NCBI GenBank assembly: GCA_902794005.1
Contig: CADBFO010000010.1
Span: forward strand, 1-53,785
Direction of reading: 5' to 3'
Source of the DNA: an uncultured Bacteroidia bacterium
GTDB taxonomy: Bacteria; Bacteroidota; Bacteroidia; Bacteroidales; UBA932
DNA: 53,785 nucleotides
Part shown: positions 17,725 to 25,811 of the stretch, in pieces
Layout: every line of letters begins with the position of its first letter
How positions within the stretch are numbered: the first letter of the stretch is position 1
Notes under the pieces: generated by a model
Databases searched by the model: none
The model's input: the letters and a program-made list of their open reading frames with translations, nothing else
What the model was told of the DNA's origin: nothing
Position numbers and translations under genes: made by a program

Positions 17725-20145
17725 TTAGAAATTATAGCCGAACGAAAGATACACCCCCACCCTCTTTGTCAGGGACGACCAGTGAACCTGCGCCTTCAGG
17801 GGACCGGCGATGGAGTCATACGCATACCCCAGGCCGACTCCGGAGTACAGGCGTCCGGCCGCCATCTCCGTGAATGAAGAGAAATCATAGGCCACATTTC
17901 CCATCAGGGAGACATACTGGTTCTTGAACAGTTTGTAGCGGGCGTCCAGCCGGCCCATCAGGAGATGATTCCGCATGACGGCCATGTCATTGTGTCCCAC
18001 GAAGGGAATCTGCTGTTCCAGGTACCGGCCCCGCATGTCGCCGCCCAGGATATTGGTGATGGGAGCGGCCGGATTGTTGCCGAATACCATGCGCGTATTG
18101 AACTGAGGGATGAAGCAGAAGCGTCCGAAAGAGAATGGGAACATGCCGTCCAGCCCCACGATCCCGTAGAGCGTCGCAGATTGGGCCCCGGCGAACAGGA
18201 TATCCGTTGTCAACGACCCACGGATTCCGGCCGAAACGCCACGGGTGGGGAAATAACCGTCATCCAGGGTTTCGATCCGCCCGTCGACAAATACGCCGGG
18301 AAAATTCATGGTCACGTTGGAACGGTAGGTATAGTCGATCCCCGACTCGGAAGACGAGGAGATGTTGTACATGGTGGTGAGCAGGTTCCTCAAACCCAAT
18401 TTCACGTCAAAGGACGACCAATGCATGTTGGAAAAAAACAATTCCTGCGCCGACTGCAGCATCGCCAGGTTCACATACCCCTCCTGCCCGGAAAGGAAGG
18501 TGGTAGAACCGGAATACTGAAGGGTGGCCCGGACATTGAACGTGGAGAAATTGCGCGCATTGTAGGAATAGCGCACGTCCAGGTAAGGATTCAGGCTGAT
18601 CCGCGCCGCGAGGTCCAGCGAATGGCCATGCATGGCATTGGTGTTGAGCCCCACATTCAAAAGCAGCGACACGATGTCCTCCGAATCGATGCGTGCCCCG
18701 AAACCGATCTGGTGCATGGGCCCCCGCTTGCACAGGATTCTGAGCCGATAAGGTTCTTCCTTTCCCCGGAGCTCATAGGTGACGTAATCGTAGGAACCTT
18801 GTCCGAAAATGGCGGCTATCTCCTGTTCGATGAGTTTCTTGTCGGCAATGGTGCCCGGTTTGATATTCAGCTTGGAGCGGATATATTCCGCCTCTTTCTC
18901 GTTCACGCCGACGATGTCGATATCCTCTATGAGTACGGGATGCCGTTCCAGATCCACTGCAGGAGGAGCGTTCAGGCGGAAACGGGCCTTGCCCAGCCGG
19001 TGCCGGACGGCATCCAGCTGAGGTTTCATCTCCTGGGCGGCCTTGTATCCGCGGGCATACATGGTATCCACGGCCGTGCGGTTGAAACTGAGCATGTTAT
19101 AGCCGGTCAAATCCGGATGGATGCGGACATCCACATTCTTGATGTTCAGGTTGAAGGCATCGTCGTCGAAAAGGTTCATGGTGGACATCAGGATATCGCC
19201 CAGGTTCTGGATTTCCTCGGCACTGGGATTGTCGCCGGAGAGATCGACGCCGATGATGATGTCGGCGCCCATCTGACGGGCGATGTTCACCGGAAAGTTG
19301 TTGCGCATGCCGCCGTCCACCAGCACCATGCCGTCGGTACGCACCGGAGCGAAGAGGCCCGGGATGGACATGGTAGAGCGCATGGCCAGGTTCACGGAAC
19401 CGTCATGCCAGATCTTGGCCTTTCCGGAAGCCATGTCCGTCGCGACGCAGGCAAAGGGAATGGGCATTTTGAAAAAGTCGGTGGAATCGCTGTATCCGAC
19501 CGTCCTGGAGGTGATGATCTGGTTCACATTCTGGCCGAAGACGAAACCGGAAGGGAGGCTTCCCATCAGGCTGCCCCGGGCCAGGCTGTTGATATCCTCT
19601 CCTTCATCGGCCCCGAGATGAAGTTCGCGGGACCGGCCTGCGGCAAAGGGCATGTCTCCCTGAATAAAGTTTTTGTAGTCGTCCTGCTTGTAATAGAACG
19701 GGAAGGAGAGCAGGTATTTTTCCTTGTAGCGGATGCGCGAATAAGGAATATAACTTTTGTCCACCTTGTCACTCAAGGCCACCTCCCAGTCCATATTCTT
19801 GAACAGGGAGTCCAGATAGTCGGCCTTGTAGCCCAACGCGTACATGCCGCCCACCAGGCCGCCGATGCTGGTACCCACAACCATGTCGATGGGAAGGTCG
19901 TACTGTTCCAGGTATTTGAGCACGCCCACCGTTGCGGCGCCTTTGGCACCGCCGCCGGACAGGACCAGGGCCACCGTGGGGCGGGATTTCCGGATCTGAG
20001 CCATCTTATAGCGGATTTGACGCACGGCGGCGGCGTCTTTCTCGTCCAAACCGAAAGAGGAAGACTCCGGCTCCTTCACCGACTGGGCCGACAAAGGAGA
20101 AACGGCCAGAAAGAGAGCACTGAATAACAGGATAATCTTTTTCAT
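17725..20145 (-). CDS. Patatin-like phospholipase with POTRA and BamA-type barrel (type Vd-like)
   Basis: The 806-residue protein has a signal peptide (LSAQ, about 21). The patatin domain (about 57-330) shows the oxyanion motif SGGGAKG (63-69), nucleophile GTSIGG (Ser93) and catalytic DGG (Asp277). A POTRA-like segment (about 390-470; ILIEDIDIVGVNEKEAEYI type) and an outer-membrane beta-barrel (about 480-806) follow, ending LSFGYNF with a terminal Phe. The architecture resembles PlpD/type V-d secretion proteins, in which a barrel carries or exports a lipid hydrolase. The start overlaps the rlmN stop by 4 nt, and recX follows after 4 nt. Confidence 0.9.
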   Translation of the reverse strand: MKKIILLFSALFLAVSPLSAQSVKEPESSSFGLDEKDAAAVRQIRYKMAQIRKSRPTVALVLSGGGAKGAATVGVLKYLEQYDLPIDMVVGTSIGGLVGGMYALGYKADYLDSLFKNMDWEVALSDKVDKSYIPYSRIRYKEKYLLSFPFYYKQDDYKNFIQGDMPFAAGRSRELHLGADEGEDINSLARGSLMGSLPSGFVFGQNVNQIITSRTVGYSDSTDFFKMPIPFACVATDMASGKAKIWHDGSVNLAMRSTMSIPGLFAPVRTDGMVLVDGGMRNNFPVNIARQMGADIIIGVDLSGDNPSAEEIQNLGDILMSTMNLFDDDAFNLNIKNVDVRIHPDLTGYNMLSFNRTAVDTMYARGYKAAQEMKPQLDAVRHRLGKARFRLNAPPAVDLERHPVLIEDIDIVGVNEKEAEYIRSKLNIKPGTIADKKLIEQEIAAIFGQGSYDYVTYELRGKEEPYRLRILCKRGPMHQIGFGARIDSEDIVSLLLNVGLNTNAMHGHSLDLAARISLNPYLDVRYSYNARNFSTFNVRATLQYSGSTTFLSGQEGYVNLAMLQSAQELFFSNMHWSSFDVKLGLRNLLTTMYNISSSSESGIDYTYRSNVTMNFPGVFVDGRIETLDDGYFPTRGVSAGIRGSLTTDILFAGAQSATLYGIVGLDGMFPFSFGRFCFIPQFNTRMVFGNNPAAPITNILGGDMRGRYLEQQIPFVGHNDMAVMRNHLLMGRLDARYKLFKNQYVSLMGNVAYDFSSFTEMAAGRLYSGVGLGYAYDSIAGPLKAQVHWSSLTKRVGVYLSFGYNF

Positions 20146-21167
20146 CGTTCGTTGTGTTTACCGGCCAGCAGGCCGCAGGCTGCAAAAATGTCTTCTCCGC
20201 GGGATGCGCGGATGGTGGCGGTGACGCCTCCCCGGGTGAGGCGATCCCGGAAGGCTTCCATCTGAGCCAGCGGAGCAGGCCCGTAGGGGAAATCCGGAAT
20301 GCGGTGAAAACGGATGAGATTCACGCGGCATTCCAAGCCCTGCAGGAGCCTCAGAAGGCCGTCGGCATGGCGTTTGGTATTGTTCCAGCCATCAAAGACG
20401 GTGTATTCAAAACTCACACGGCGCTGTCCCGTGAAGTCGTATTCCTTCAGCAGGGCGATGAGCTCCTCCAGCGGCCAGGCCTTCTGCGCAGGCATCATCT
20501 GCAGACGTTCCTCCGGGAAAGGATTGTGCAGGCTCACCGCCAGATGGCACTTGCACTCATCCAGGTACTTCCGAAGCGCCGGCAGCACGCCGATGGTGCT
20601 CAGGGTCACCCGTTTGGGGCTCCAGGCGAGGCCCCAGCCGGCCGTGAGGACATCGATAACGCGTTTCACCTCATCCCAGTTGTCCAACGGCTCTCCCATT
20701 CCCATGAAAACAGTGTTGGTGAGCTGTCCGGCCTCCTCGATGGCGAAAAACTGAGAGAGAATATCGGCAGCGGACAAATTGCCATGGAATCCTTGGCGGC
20801 CCGTCATGCAAAACTTGCAGGACATCTTGCAGCCGGCCTGGGAACTGACACAGAGGGTTTTGCGGTCCTCATCCGGAATCATCACCGCCTCCACCGCATT
20901 GGCGGCATCGCCATTCACCGGGAAAAGGTATTTGCGGGTGCCGTCGGCCGATGTCTGCACGTCCAGCGGACGGGCCATGCCCACCTCGTACTTTTCGGAA
21001 AGGACTTCCCGGCCCTGCCTGGAGAGGTTGGTCATTTCCGAGATGTCCGACACCCGTTTCTGATACAACCACTGGGCAATCTGCTTTCCCGCAAATGCAG
21101 GCAAGCCGGCCTCAAGGGCGATGTTTTTCAGTTCATCCGGCGATTTCCCGAGCAGTCTTTCCTTCAT
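20142..21167 (-). CDS. rlmN: RlmN, 23S rRNA A2503 / tRNA A37 C2-methyltransferase
   Basis: This radical SAM methyltransferase of 341 residues has the CxxxCxxC cluster motif (AGCKMSCKFC), the GMGEP motif, and the C-terminal Cys (FAACGLLAG). The start at 21167 (MKERLLGKSP) is chosen because the promoter -7 box ends 5 nt upstream. The longer in-frame start at 21281 would translate the promoter and an intergenic hairpin. It is the first gene of the rlmN-patatin-recX-GH43 unit. Confidence 0.95.
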   Translation of the reverse strand: MKERLLGKSPDELKNIALEAGLPAFAGKQIAQWLYQKRVSDISEMTNLSRQGREVLSEKYEVGMARPLDVQTSADGTRKYLFPVNGDAANAVEAVMIPDEDRKTLCVSSQAGCKMSCKFCMTGRQGFHGNLSAADILSQFFAIEEAGQLTNTVFMGMGEPLDNWDEVKRVIDVLTAGWGLAWSPKRVTLSTIGVLPALRKYLDECKCHLAVSLHNPFPEERLQMMPAQKAWPLEELIALLKEYDFTGQRRVSFEYTVFDGWNNTKRHADGLLRLLQGLECRVNLIRFHRIPDFPYGPAPLAQMEAFRDRLTRGGVTATIRASRGEDIFAACGLLAGKHNER

Positions 21168-21172
21168 GTTGG

Positions 21173-21203
21173 CAAAATTAACAAAATCCCGCCGAAAAAC
21201 CAA
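21173..21203 (-). promoter_or_regulatory. Promoter of the rlmN operon
   Basis: On the minus strand TTG (21203-21201), a 20-nt spacer and TAATTTTG (21180-21173) match the Bacteroidetes consensus. The -7 box ends 5 nt before the rlmN ATG, predicting a leaderless or nearly leaderless mRNA. Confidence 0.8.
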
Positions 21204-21275
21204 TATCGCCCTTCCTTCCCCGGAATGGTCCCCGTCTCCGGTGACGGGCAACGTCATGAAATCGGTCCAAAATGC

Positions 21276-21307
21276 GACCAAGACCGTCGGGATTGACGAT
21301 CTTGGTC
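21276..21307. repeat. Intergenic 13-bp hairpin between tdk and rlmN
   Basis: GACCAAGACCGTC (21276-21288) pairs with GACGATCTTGGTC (21295-21307) around a 6-nt loop, with one mismatch. Flanking GGTCCAAAAT/GGTCCAGAAT segments form a short direct repeat. No T-run follows on either strand, so it is not a classic terminator. It may be a REP-like element or an RNA-processing site in the 180-bp gap. Confidence 0.6.
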
Positions 21308-21347
21308 CAGAATTCGGCCCCCAATGTGGCTTGGATGGGGAAACCGG

Positions 21348-21929
21348 CTATTCTGCTGTGCTGTCCTGCCGGATGGCGTTCTGATAGCACTCGCGGCACA
21401 GGGGTTCATAGGTGTCTTTTTCACCCAGGACTACCAGTTTCTTGCTTCGGGACAGGCGGTGGGAGTGGTTGGCCAGGGCACCGCAACTGACACAGATGGC
21501 ATGGACTTTCTGGACGTCCTCGGCGATGGCCATCAGGCCGGGCATGGGACCGAAAGGTTTGCCCAGATAGTCCGTATCCAGGCCGGCGACGATGACGCGG
21601 ACCCCGCGGTTGGCCAATTCCTGGCATACATCGATGATGCTGTCATCGAAGAACTGGGCTTCGTCAATCCCGACGACCTGCACGCCTTCCTCTATCTGAA
21701 GCATGCGGGCCGGCGTTTTGATGGGGGTGCAGGAAATGCTGTGGGAGTCGTGCGAGACGACGTCCAGGTCGGAATAACGCTTATCGACAGTGGGCTTGAA
21801 AGTGGCTATTTTCTGCTGGGCGAACTGGGCCCGTTTGAGCCGCCGGATCAGTTCCTCCGTCTTCCCGGAGAACATGGAACCGCAAATTACCTCGATGCAG
21901 CCCGATTTTTTTGTGTTTTCCAAAAACAT
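21348..21929 (-). CDS. tdk: Thymidine kinase (type II)
   Basis: This 193-residue salvage enzyme phosphorylates thymidine to dTMP. It has the P-loop GSMFSGKTEE, the catalytic/Mg motif GIDEAQFF, the lasso-loop region, and a zinc site made of CVSCG and CREC near the C-terminus. Length and motif order are those of the family. It is transcribed alone, divergently from rsmI. Confidence 0.96.
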   Translation of the reverse strand: MFLENTKKSGCIEVICGSMFSGKTEELIRRLKRAQFAQQKIATFKPTVDKRYSDLDVVSHDSHSISCTPIKTPARMLQIEEGVQVVGIDEAQFFDDSIIDVCQELANRGVRVIVAGLDTDYLGKPFGPMPGLMAIAEDVQKVHAICVSCGALANHSHRLSRSKKLVVLGEKDTYEPLCRECYQNAIRQDSTAE

Positions 21930-21942
21930 TTCCTTAACTTTG
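21911..21942 (+). promoter_or_regulatory. Promoter of rsmI
   Basis: TTG (21911-21913), a 21-nt spacer and TAACTTTG (21935-21942) lie 30 nt before the rsmI ATG. The -33 box lies inside the first codons of tdk, and the element faces the tdk promoter. Confidence 0.75.
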
Positions 21943-21957
21943 CTATGTTGACTTATG

Positions 21958-21988
21958 CAAAGATAACACTTTATGGAAAAAAGTCAAA
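21958..21988 (-). promoter_or_regulatory. Promoter of tdk
   Basis: On the minus strand TTTG (21988-21985), a 19-nt spacer and TATCTTTG (21965-21958) match the consensus very well. The -33 box lies inside the first codons of rsmI, so the two genes' promoters interlock. Confidence 0.8.
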
Positions 21989-22728
21989 CAGCGGGCTGCG
22001 GAAAACTGTATATCGTGCCCACCCCCGTTGGAAACCTGGAAGACATGACCCTGCGTGCCATCCGGGTGCTCAAGGAGGCGGACCTAATCCTGGCCGAAGA
22101 CACCCGCACCTCGTCCGTCCTCCTGAAACATTACGACATCCACCGTCCGCTCCAGAGCCATCACAAGTTCAACGAGCACCAGACGGTGCAGTTGGTGAAG
22201 GAGCGGATTCTCGGCGGCCTCAACGTAGCCCTCATTTCGGATGCCGGCACACCGGGCATTTCGGACCCGGGCTTCCTGCTGGCCCGCACCTGCGCCGAAG
22301 AGGGCATCGAAGTGCAGACCCTTCCGGGAGCCACGGCCTGCATCCCGGCCATCGTGTCCAGCGGACTCCCCTGCGACCGCTTTGCCTTCGAGGGCTTCCT
22401 GCCCCAGAAAAAAGGCCGCCAGAGCCTTCTCCAGACACTTGCCGCGGAACCGCGTACCATGGTATTCTATGAGTCGCCCTACCGTCTGGTCAAAACGCTG
22501 GAACAATTGGCACAGTACTTCGGGGCAGACCGCCCGTGTTCCGTAGCCCGGGAGATTTCCAAAATGCATGAGCAGCACCACAGGGGCACCTTGCAGGAGG
22601 TGGCCGCCTGGTTCCGGGAACATGAACCCAAAGGAGAGATCGTACTTGTCGTGGCCGGCGCACCGGCCGTAAAACCAGAAAAGAAGAAGCGGTATGGAAG
22701 AGGGGAAGAAGAAATCGAAGAGTCCTAA
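21973..22728 (+). CDS. rsmI: RsmI, 16S rRNA C1402 2'-O-ribose methyltransferase
   Basis: This 251-residue tetrapyrrole-methylase-fold enzyme has the signature motifs LYIVPTPVGNLEDMTLRA, ILAEDTRTS, LISDAGTPGISDPG and LPGATACIPAI. It methylates the ribose of C1402 in 16S rRNA using SAM. The C-terminus (KPEKKKRYGRGEEE) overlaps the next gene by 35 nt. Confidence 0.96.
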   Translation: MEKSQTAGCGKLYIVPTPVGNLEDMTLRAIRVLKEADLILAEDTRTSSVLLKHYDIHRPLQSHHKFNEHQTVQLVKERILGGLNVALISDAGTPGISDPGFLLARTCAEEGIEVQTLPGATACIPAIVSSGLPCDRFAFEGFLPQKKGRQSLLQTLAAEPRTMVFYESPYRLVKTLEQLAQYFGADRPCSVAREISKMHEQHHRGTLQEVAAWFREHEPKGEIVLVVAGAPAVKPEKKKRYGRGEEEIEES

Positions 22729-23605
22729 CGCCAGTTTTGTGACGGGCGCCATCGCCCTGGTCTTTCTCATCATCGGCTATCAGGCCGCCCTGTTCATCCA
22801 CAAGGCGGCGGTTCTCCGGATTGCCGCCAACCGGGACCGTCCGGATACCGTGTATGTATATGTGAATGACAGGGACACCCTTGCCACCGCTTCGCTTCGC
22901 GAGCCTGCACGGGCAAATGCTCCGGAAAGGGGATCCCCGCCGTCCGTCCGCCACAATGCCCCTCACTCCCCCGAAATCCTGAAGGTCCGGGAAAAGCTGG
23001 AGCCTCCGCGGGAGAGTTTCCGTTTCAACCCCAACACCGTCTCCGTCGAAGACCTGCGCCGCCTCGGCTTCAGCCAGAAGCAGGCGCAATCCATCCTGAA
23101 TTACAGGGCCAAGGGAGGGCGTTTTCACCGCAAAGAGGATTTTGCCAAAAGTTACGTCGTGGCCGACAGCGTCTATGCCCGACTGGAACCCTACATCGAG
23201 ATCCCCCGCTTGGACATCAATACGGCCGACAGCACCGCGCTGGTCGCCCTGCCGGGCATCGGGCCGTTCTTTGCCAGGAAAATCATCGAATACCGGGAGC
23301 GGCTCAAAGGCTATTCCTCGACCGGCCAATTGATGGAAATCTGGAACTTCGACCGCGAGAAATATGACAAAATCGCCGACCTTGTCTTTTGCTCGGAGCC
23401 CGAGCCTTTCGGCCTTTGGACTCTCCCTGAGGCCGACCTGGCCCGCCATCCCCATATTTCCAAAGCCGAGGCCCACAGCATTGTCCTGTACCGGGAACAC
23501 CAGCCCCGCGAAACCTGGACGCTAGAAGGGCTCCACAAAGCCGGCATCCTCTCTGAAGACCATTTCACCGGCCTCCAGCGCTGCCGATTGGCCCCAGTCC
23601 AGTAA
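22694..23605 (+). CDS. Membrane-anchored helix-hairpin-helix (ComEA-like) protein
   Basis: The 303-residue protein has one N-terminal transmembrane segment (about 15-35, SFVTGAIALVFLIIGYQAAL), a low-complexity linker, and repeated ComEA-type HhH motifs: NPNTVSVEDLRRLGFSQKQ, LDINTADSTALVALPGIGPFFARKIIEYR, and a third near the C-terminus. The canonical NTAD...LPGIG...A..I..YR string indicates DNA binding. ComEA proteins bind incoming DNA in competence, but in Bacteroidetes the role of this widespread protein is not settled. It overlaps rsmI by 35 nt and shares its transcript. Confidence 0.85.
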   Translation: MEEGKKKSKSPNASFVTGAIALVFLIIGYQAALFIHKAAVLRIAANRDRPDTVYVYVNDRDTLATASLREPARANAPERGSPPSVRHNAPHSPEILKVREKLEPPRESFRFNPNTVSVEDLRRLGFSQKQAQSILNYRAKGGRFHRKEDFAKSYVVADSVYARLEPYIEIPRLDINTADSTALVALPGIGPFFARKIIEYRERLKGYSSTGQLMEIWNFDREKYDKIADLVFCSEPEPFGLWTLPEADLARHPHISKAEAHSIVLYREHQPRETWTLEGLHKAGILSEDHFTGLQRCRLAPVQ

Positions 23606-23672
23606 TCATCGCCTGGCCGAAACAATCTTAGTTTCATTTGGGGCCGAATACATGACGAAGATCGGCGGGAGG

Positions 23673-23704
23673 GAAAAAAAATGAGCCGGCAACAACCGGC
23701 TCAT
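23673..23704 (-). terminator. Rho-independent terminator of recA
   Basis: On the minus strand ATGAGCCGG pairs with CCGGCTCAT around a 6-nt loop (23704-23681), followed by eight T (23680-23673). It lies 22 nt after the recA stop. Confidence 0.9.
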
Positions 23705-23726
23705 CAATGTCGGGAGGCTTGGGAAC

Positions 23727-24752
23727 CTAGTCCTGCACCTTGGCCATGGCTTCCCGGATCTTGGCTTCGATTTCTTCGGCCAGTTCGGGATTGTCCATGA
23801 GGAGCTTTTTCACTGCTTCGCGGCCCTGTGCCAGTTTGCTCTCATTGTAGCTGAACCAGGAGCCGGACTTCTGGATGACGCCCAGTTCCACGCCCAAATC
23901 CACGATTTCACCGGTGCGGGAGATGCCTTCCCCGAAGACGATGTCGAACTCGGCCTTGCGGAAAGGCGGCGCCATCTTGTTCTTGACCACCTTCACCTTC
24001 ACGTGGTTGCCAAGCGCGTCGTCCCCGTCCTTGATCTGGGTGGTGCGACGGATGTCCAGGCGCACGGATGCATAGAACTTGAGGGCATTGCCGCCGGTAG
24101 TGGTTTCGGGGTTGCCGAACATGATGCCGATCTTTTCACGGAGCTGGTTGATGAAGATGCAGCACGTACCCGTCTTGGAAATGTTGGCGGTGAGCTTTCT
24201 CAGGGCCTGGGACATGAGGCGGGCCTGCAGGCCCACTTTATTGTCCCCCATCTCTCCTTCGATTTCCGCACGGGGCGTGAGGGCGGCAACGGAGTCGATG
24301 ACGACGATATCCACGGCACCGCTGCGGATGAGGTTGTCTGCGATTTCCAGGGCCTGTTCGCCATTGTCCGGCTGGGAGATGAGGAGGGTGTCCAGATCTA
24401 CACCGAGGGCCTTGGCATAGGTGCGGTCGAAGGCATGCTCCGCATCGATGATGGCGGCGATGCCTCCGGCCTTCTGGGCCTGGGCAATGGCGTGGATGGC
24501 CAGGGTGGTCTTACCGGAGGATTCCGGTCCGTAAATCTCGATGATGCGGCCTTTGGGATAACCGCCGATACCCAGGGCGTGGTCCAGCGAAATGGAACCG
24601 CTGGGAATAACCTGGGAGGCGTCCCATTCCGGCTGGTCTCCCAGTTTCATGATGGTGCCTTTTCCGTAATCTTTTTCAATCTTGTCGATTGTTGCCTGGA
24701 GCGCCTTCAGTTTGGCGGCGTTCACTTGGGCTCCTTCTGCTTCTTTTGCCAT
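23727..24752 (-). CDS. recA: RecA recombinase
   Basis: The 341-residue protein is a standard RecA with Walker [10 protein letters not shown], Walker B region [12 protein letters not shown], the L1 and L2 loops ([21 protein letters not shown] split as [11 protein letters not shown] and [30 protein letters not shown]) and an acidic/helical C-terminus. It catalyses strand exchange and SOS co-protease activation. It is monocistronic, with its own terminator. Confidence 0.98.
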   Translation of the reverse strand: MAKEAEGAQVNAAKLKALQATIDKIEKDYGKGTIMKLGDQPEWDASQVIPSGSISLDHALGIGGYPKGRIIEIYGPESSGKTTLAIHAIAQAQKAGGIAAIIDAEHAFDRTYAKALGVDLDTLLISQPDNGEQALEIADNLIRSGAVDIVVIDSVAALTPRAEIEGEMGDNKVGLQARLMSQALRKLTANISKTGTCCIFINQLREKIGIMFGNPETTTGGNALKFYASVRLDIRRTTQIKDGDDALGNHVKVKVVKNKMAPPFRKAEFDIVFGEGISRTGEIVDLGVELGVIQKSGSWFSYNESKLAQGREAVKKLLMDNPELAEEIEAKIREAMAKVQD

Positions 24753-24803
24753 ACTTGCTTACTGTTAAGATGTTATACTTGCGGGCATCCTGAACCGCAT
24801 CTA

Positions 24804-24811
24804 CAAAGATA
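24804..24811 (-). promoter_or_regulatory. -7 box of recA promoter
   Basis: TATCTTTG on the minus strand predicts a transcription start near 24798 and a leader of about 46 nt. No TTG lies at ideal spacing; TTTG at 24838-24835 is 23 nt away. Confidence 0.6.
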
Positions 24812-24844
24812 GAAAAAGTAAGCGACAATTCACGCAAAAAATGC

Positions 24845-24852
24845 TATTTTTG
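24845..24852 (+). promoter_or_regulatory. -7 box for the phytase-like esterase gene
   Basis: TATTTTTG ends 5 nt before ATG 24858. It lies back to back with the recA promoter. No clear -33 box is seen. Confidence 0.5.
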
Positions 24853-24857
24853 TGCCG

Positions 24858-25811
24858 ATGAAAATTACGCTCCTTCCCCTGCTGTTCTGTCTGGCCCTGC
24901 CTGTCCGGGCTCAGGAATTTTCCGTGGAACACCTGCAACATAAGAGACTGGGAATCACGCACGGGCAGTATTCCGGCATCACCCACGTGAGCGAAGACAT
25001 CTATGCCGTCGTCCACGACAAGGCCGTGGGAGGAGGAATCTTTTTCTTTACCATCGGATTCAATGCCGACGGCACTGTCGGCCCGGTAACCGCCTTCGAG
25101 ACGGACGCCGGCGGGGCCAAAGGACTGGACAACGAAGATATCGTCTATGTTCCCGAAACCCAGACGCTTTTCGTATCGGCCGAGGGCGACCAAAGCATCC
25201 GGGAATACTATCTGAACGGAGCCTCGACGGGACGGCAACTCCGGATTCCCGCCCCGCTGCTCTCCCCCAAGGCCAACGCTGGATTCGAATCGCTCGCCTA
25301 CCATGACGGTATTTTCTGGACCACCACCGAATCCCCCCTCCCCGGCGAGACGCTTCATCGGCTGCAAAGTTTCCACCTTTCCACCCTCGGTCCGGGCAAA
25401 TGCTGGAACTACCGGGCCGGAGAGCCTTCCATATCGACCGCCGAAGCGGCGTCGGCCCAGGCGCATGTGTACGGAATTTCGGCGCTCACCGCCTTGCCGG
25501 ACGGACGCCTGGTGGTCCTGGAAAGGGAAGTATATGTTCCGAAAGGAAGTGTCCTGGACATGCTTAAATCTTTCAGCTGCTGCAGCCTTTTCGTGATAGA
25601 TCCGCTGCACGACAATTCCCCGGAACTCAAGAAAACACCCCTGACGCAATTCTACACCTCCTTCATGGATATCGCCAATTTCGAAGGAATGTGCCTGGGG
25701 CCTGTCCTTCCGGACGGAAGGCAGACGCTCCTCCTGCTGGCCGATTCCCAGGACGGGAGCCAGGGCCTGACGGGAGAATACATCCGGGTGCTGGCGCTAG
25801 AGATCCGTTAA
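24858..25811 (+). CDS. Esterase-like/phytase-like beta-propeller protein, exported
   Basis: The 317-residue protein starts with a signal peptide (LALPVRAQ, about 18) and matches the phytase-like esterase family (PF13449 type): SGITHVSEDIYAVVHDKA, NEDIVYVPETQTLFVSAEGDQSI, GFESLAYHDGIFWTTTES, DIANFEGMCLGPVLPDGRQTLLLLADS. The glutamates in these blades (NEDI, SAEGD, GFES, FEGM) are typical of the fold. The substrate is unknown. ATG 24858 is preferred to GTG 24852, whose first base lies in the -7 box. The gene end overlaps the convergent ABC-F gene by 15 nt. Confidence 0.8.
   Translation: MKITLLPLLFCLALPVRAQEFSVEHLQHKRLGITHGQYSGITHVSEDIYAVVHDKAVGGGIFFFTIGFNADGTVGPVTAFETDAGGAKGLDNEDIVYVPETQTLFVSAEGDQSIREYYLNGASTGRQLRIPAPLLSPKANAGFESLAYHDGIFWTTTESPLPGETLHRLQSFHLSTLGPGKCWNYRAGEPSISTAEAASAQAHVYGISALTALPDGRLVVLEREVYVPKGSVLDMLKSFSCCSLFVIDPLHDNSPELKKTPLTQFYTSFMDIANFEGMCLGPVLPDGRQTLLLLADSQDGSQGLTGEYIRVLALEIR

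Noticed and set aside
21168-21281. 38-residue N-terminal extension of RlmN
   Set aside because: It would translate the promoter and the intergenic hairpin, and the family begins at the later ATG.
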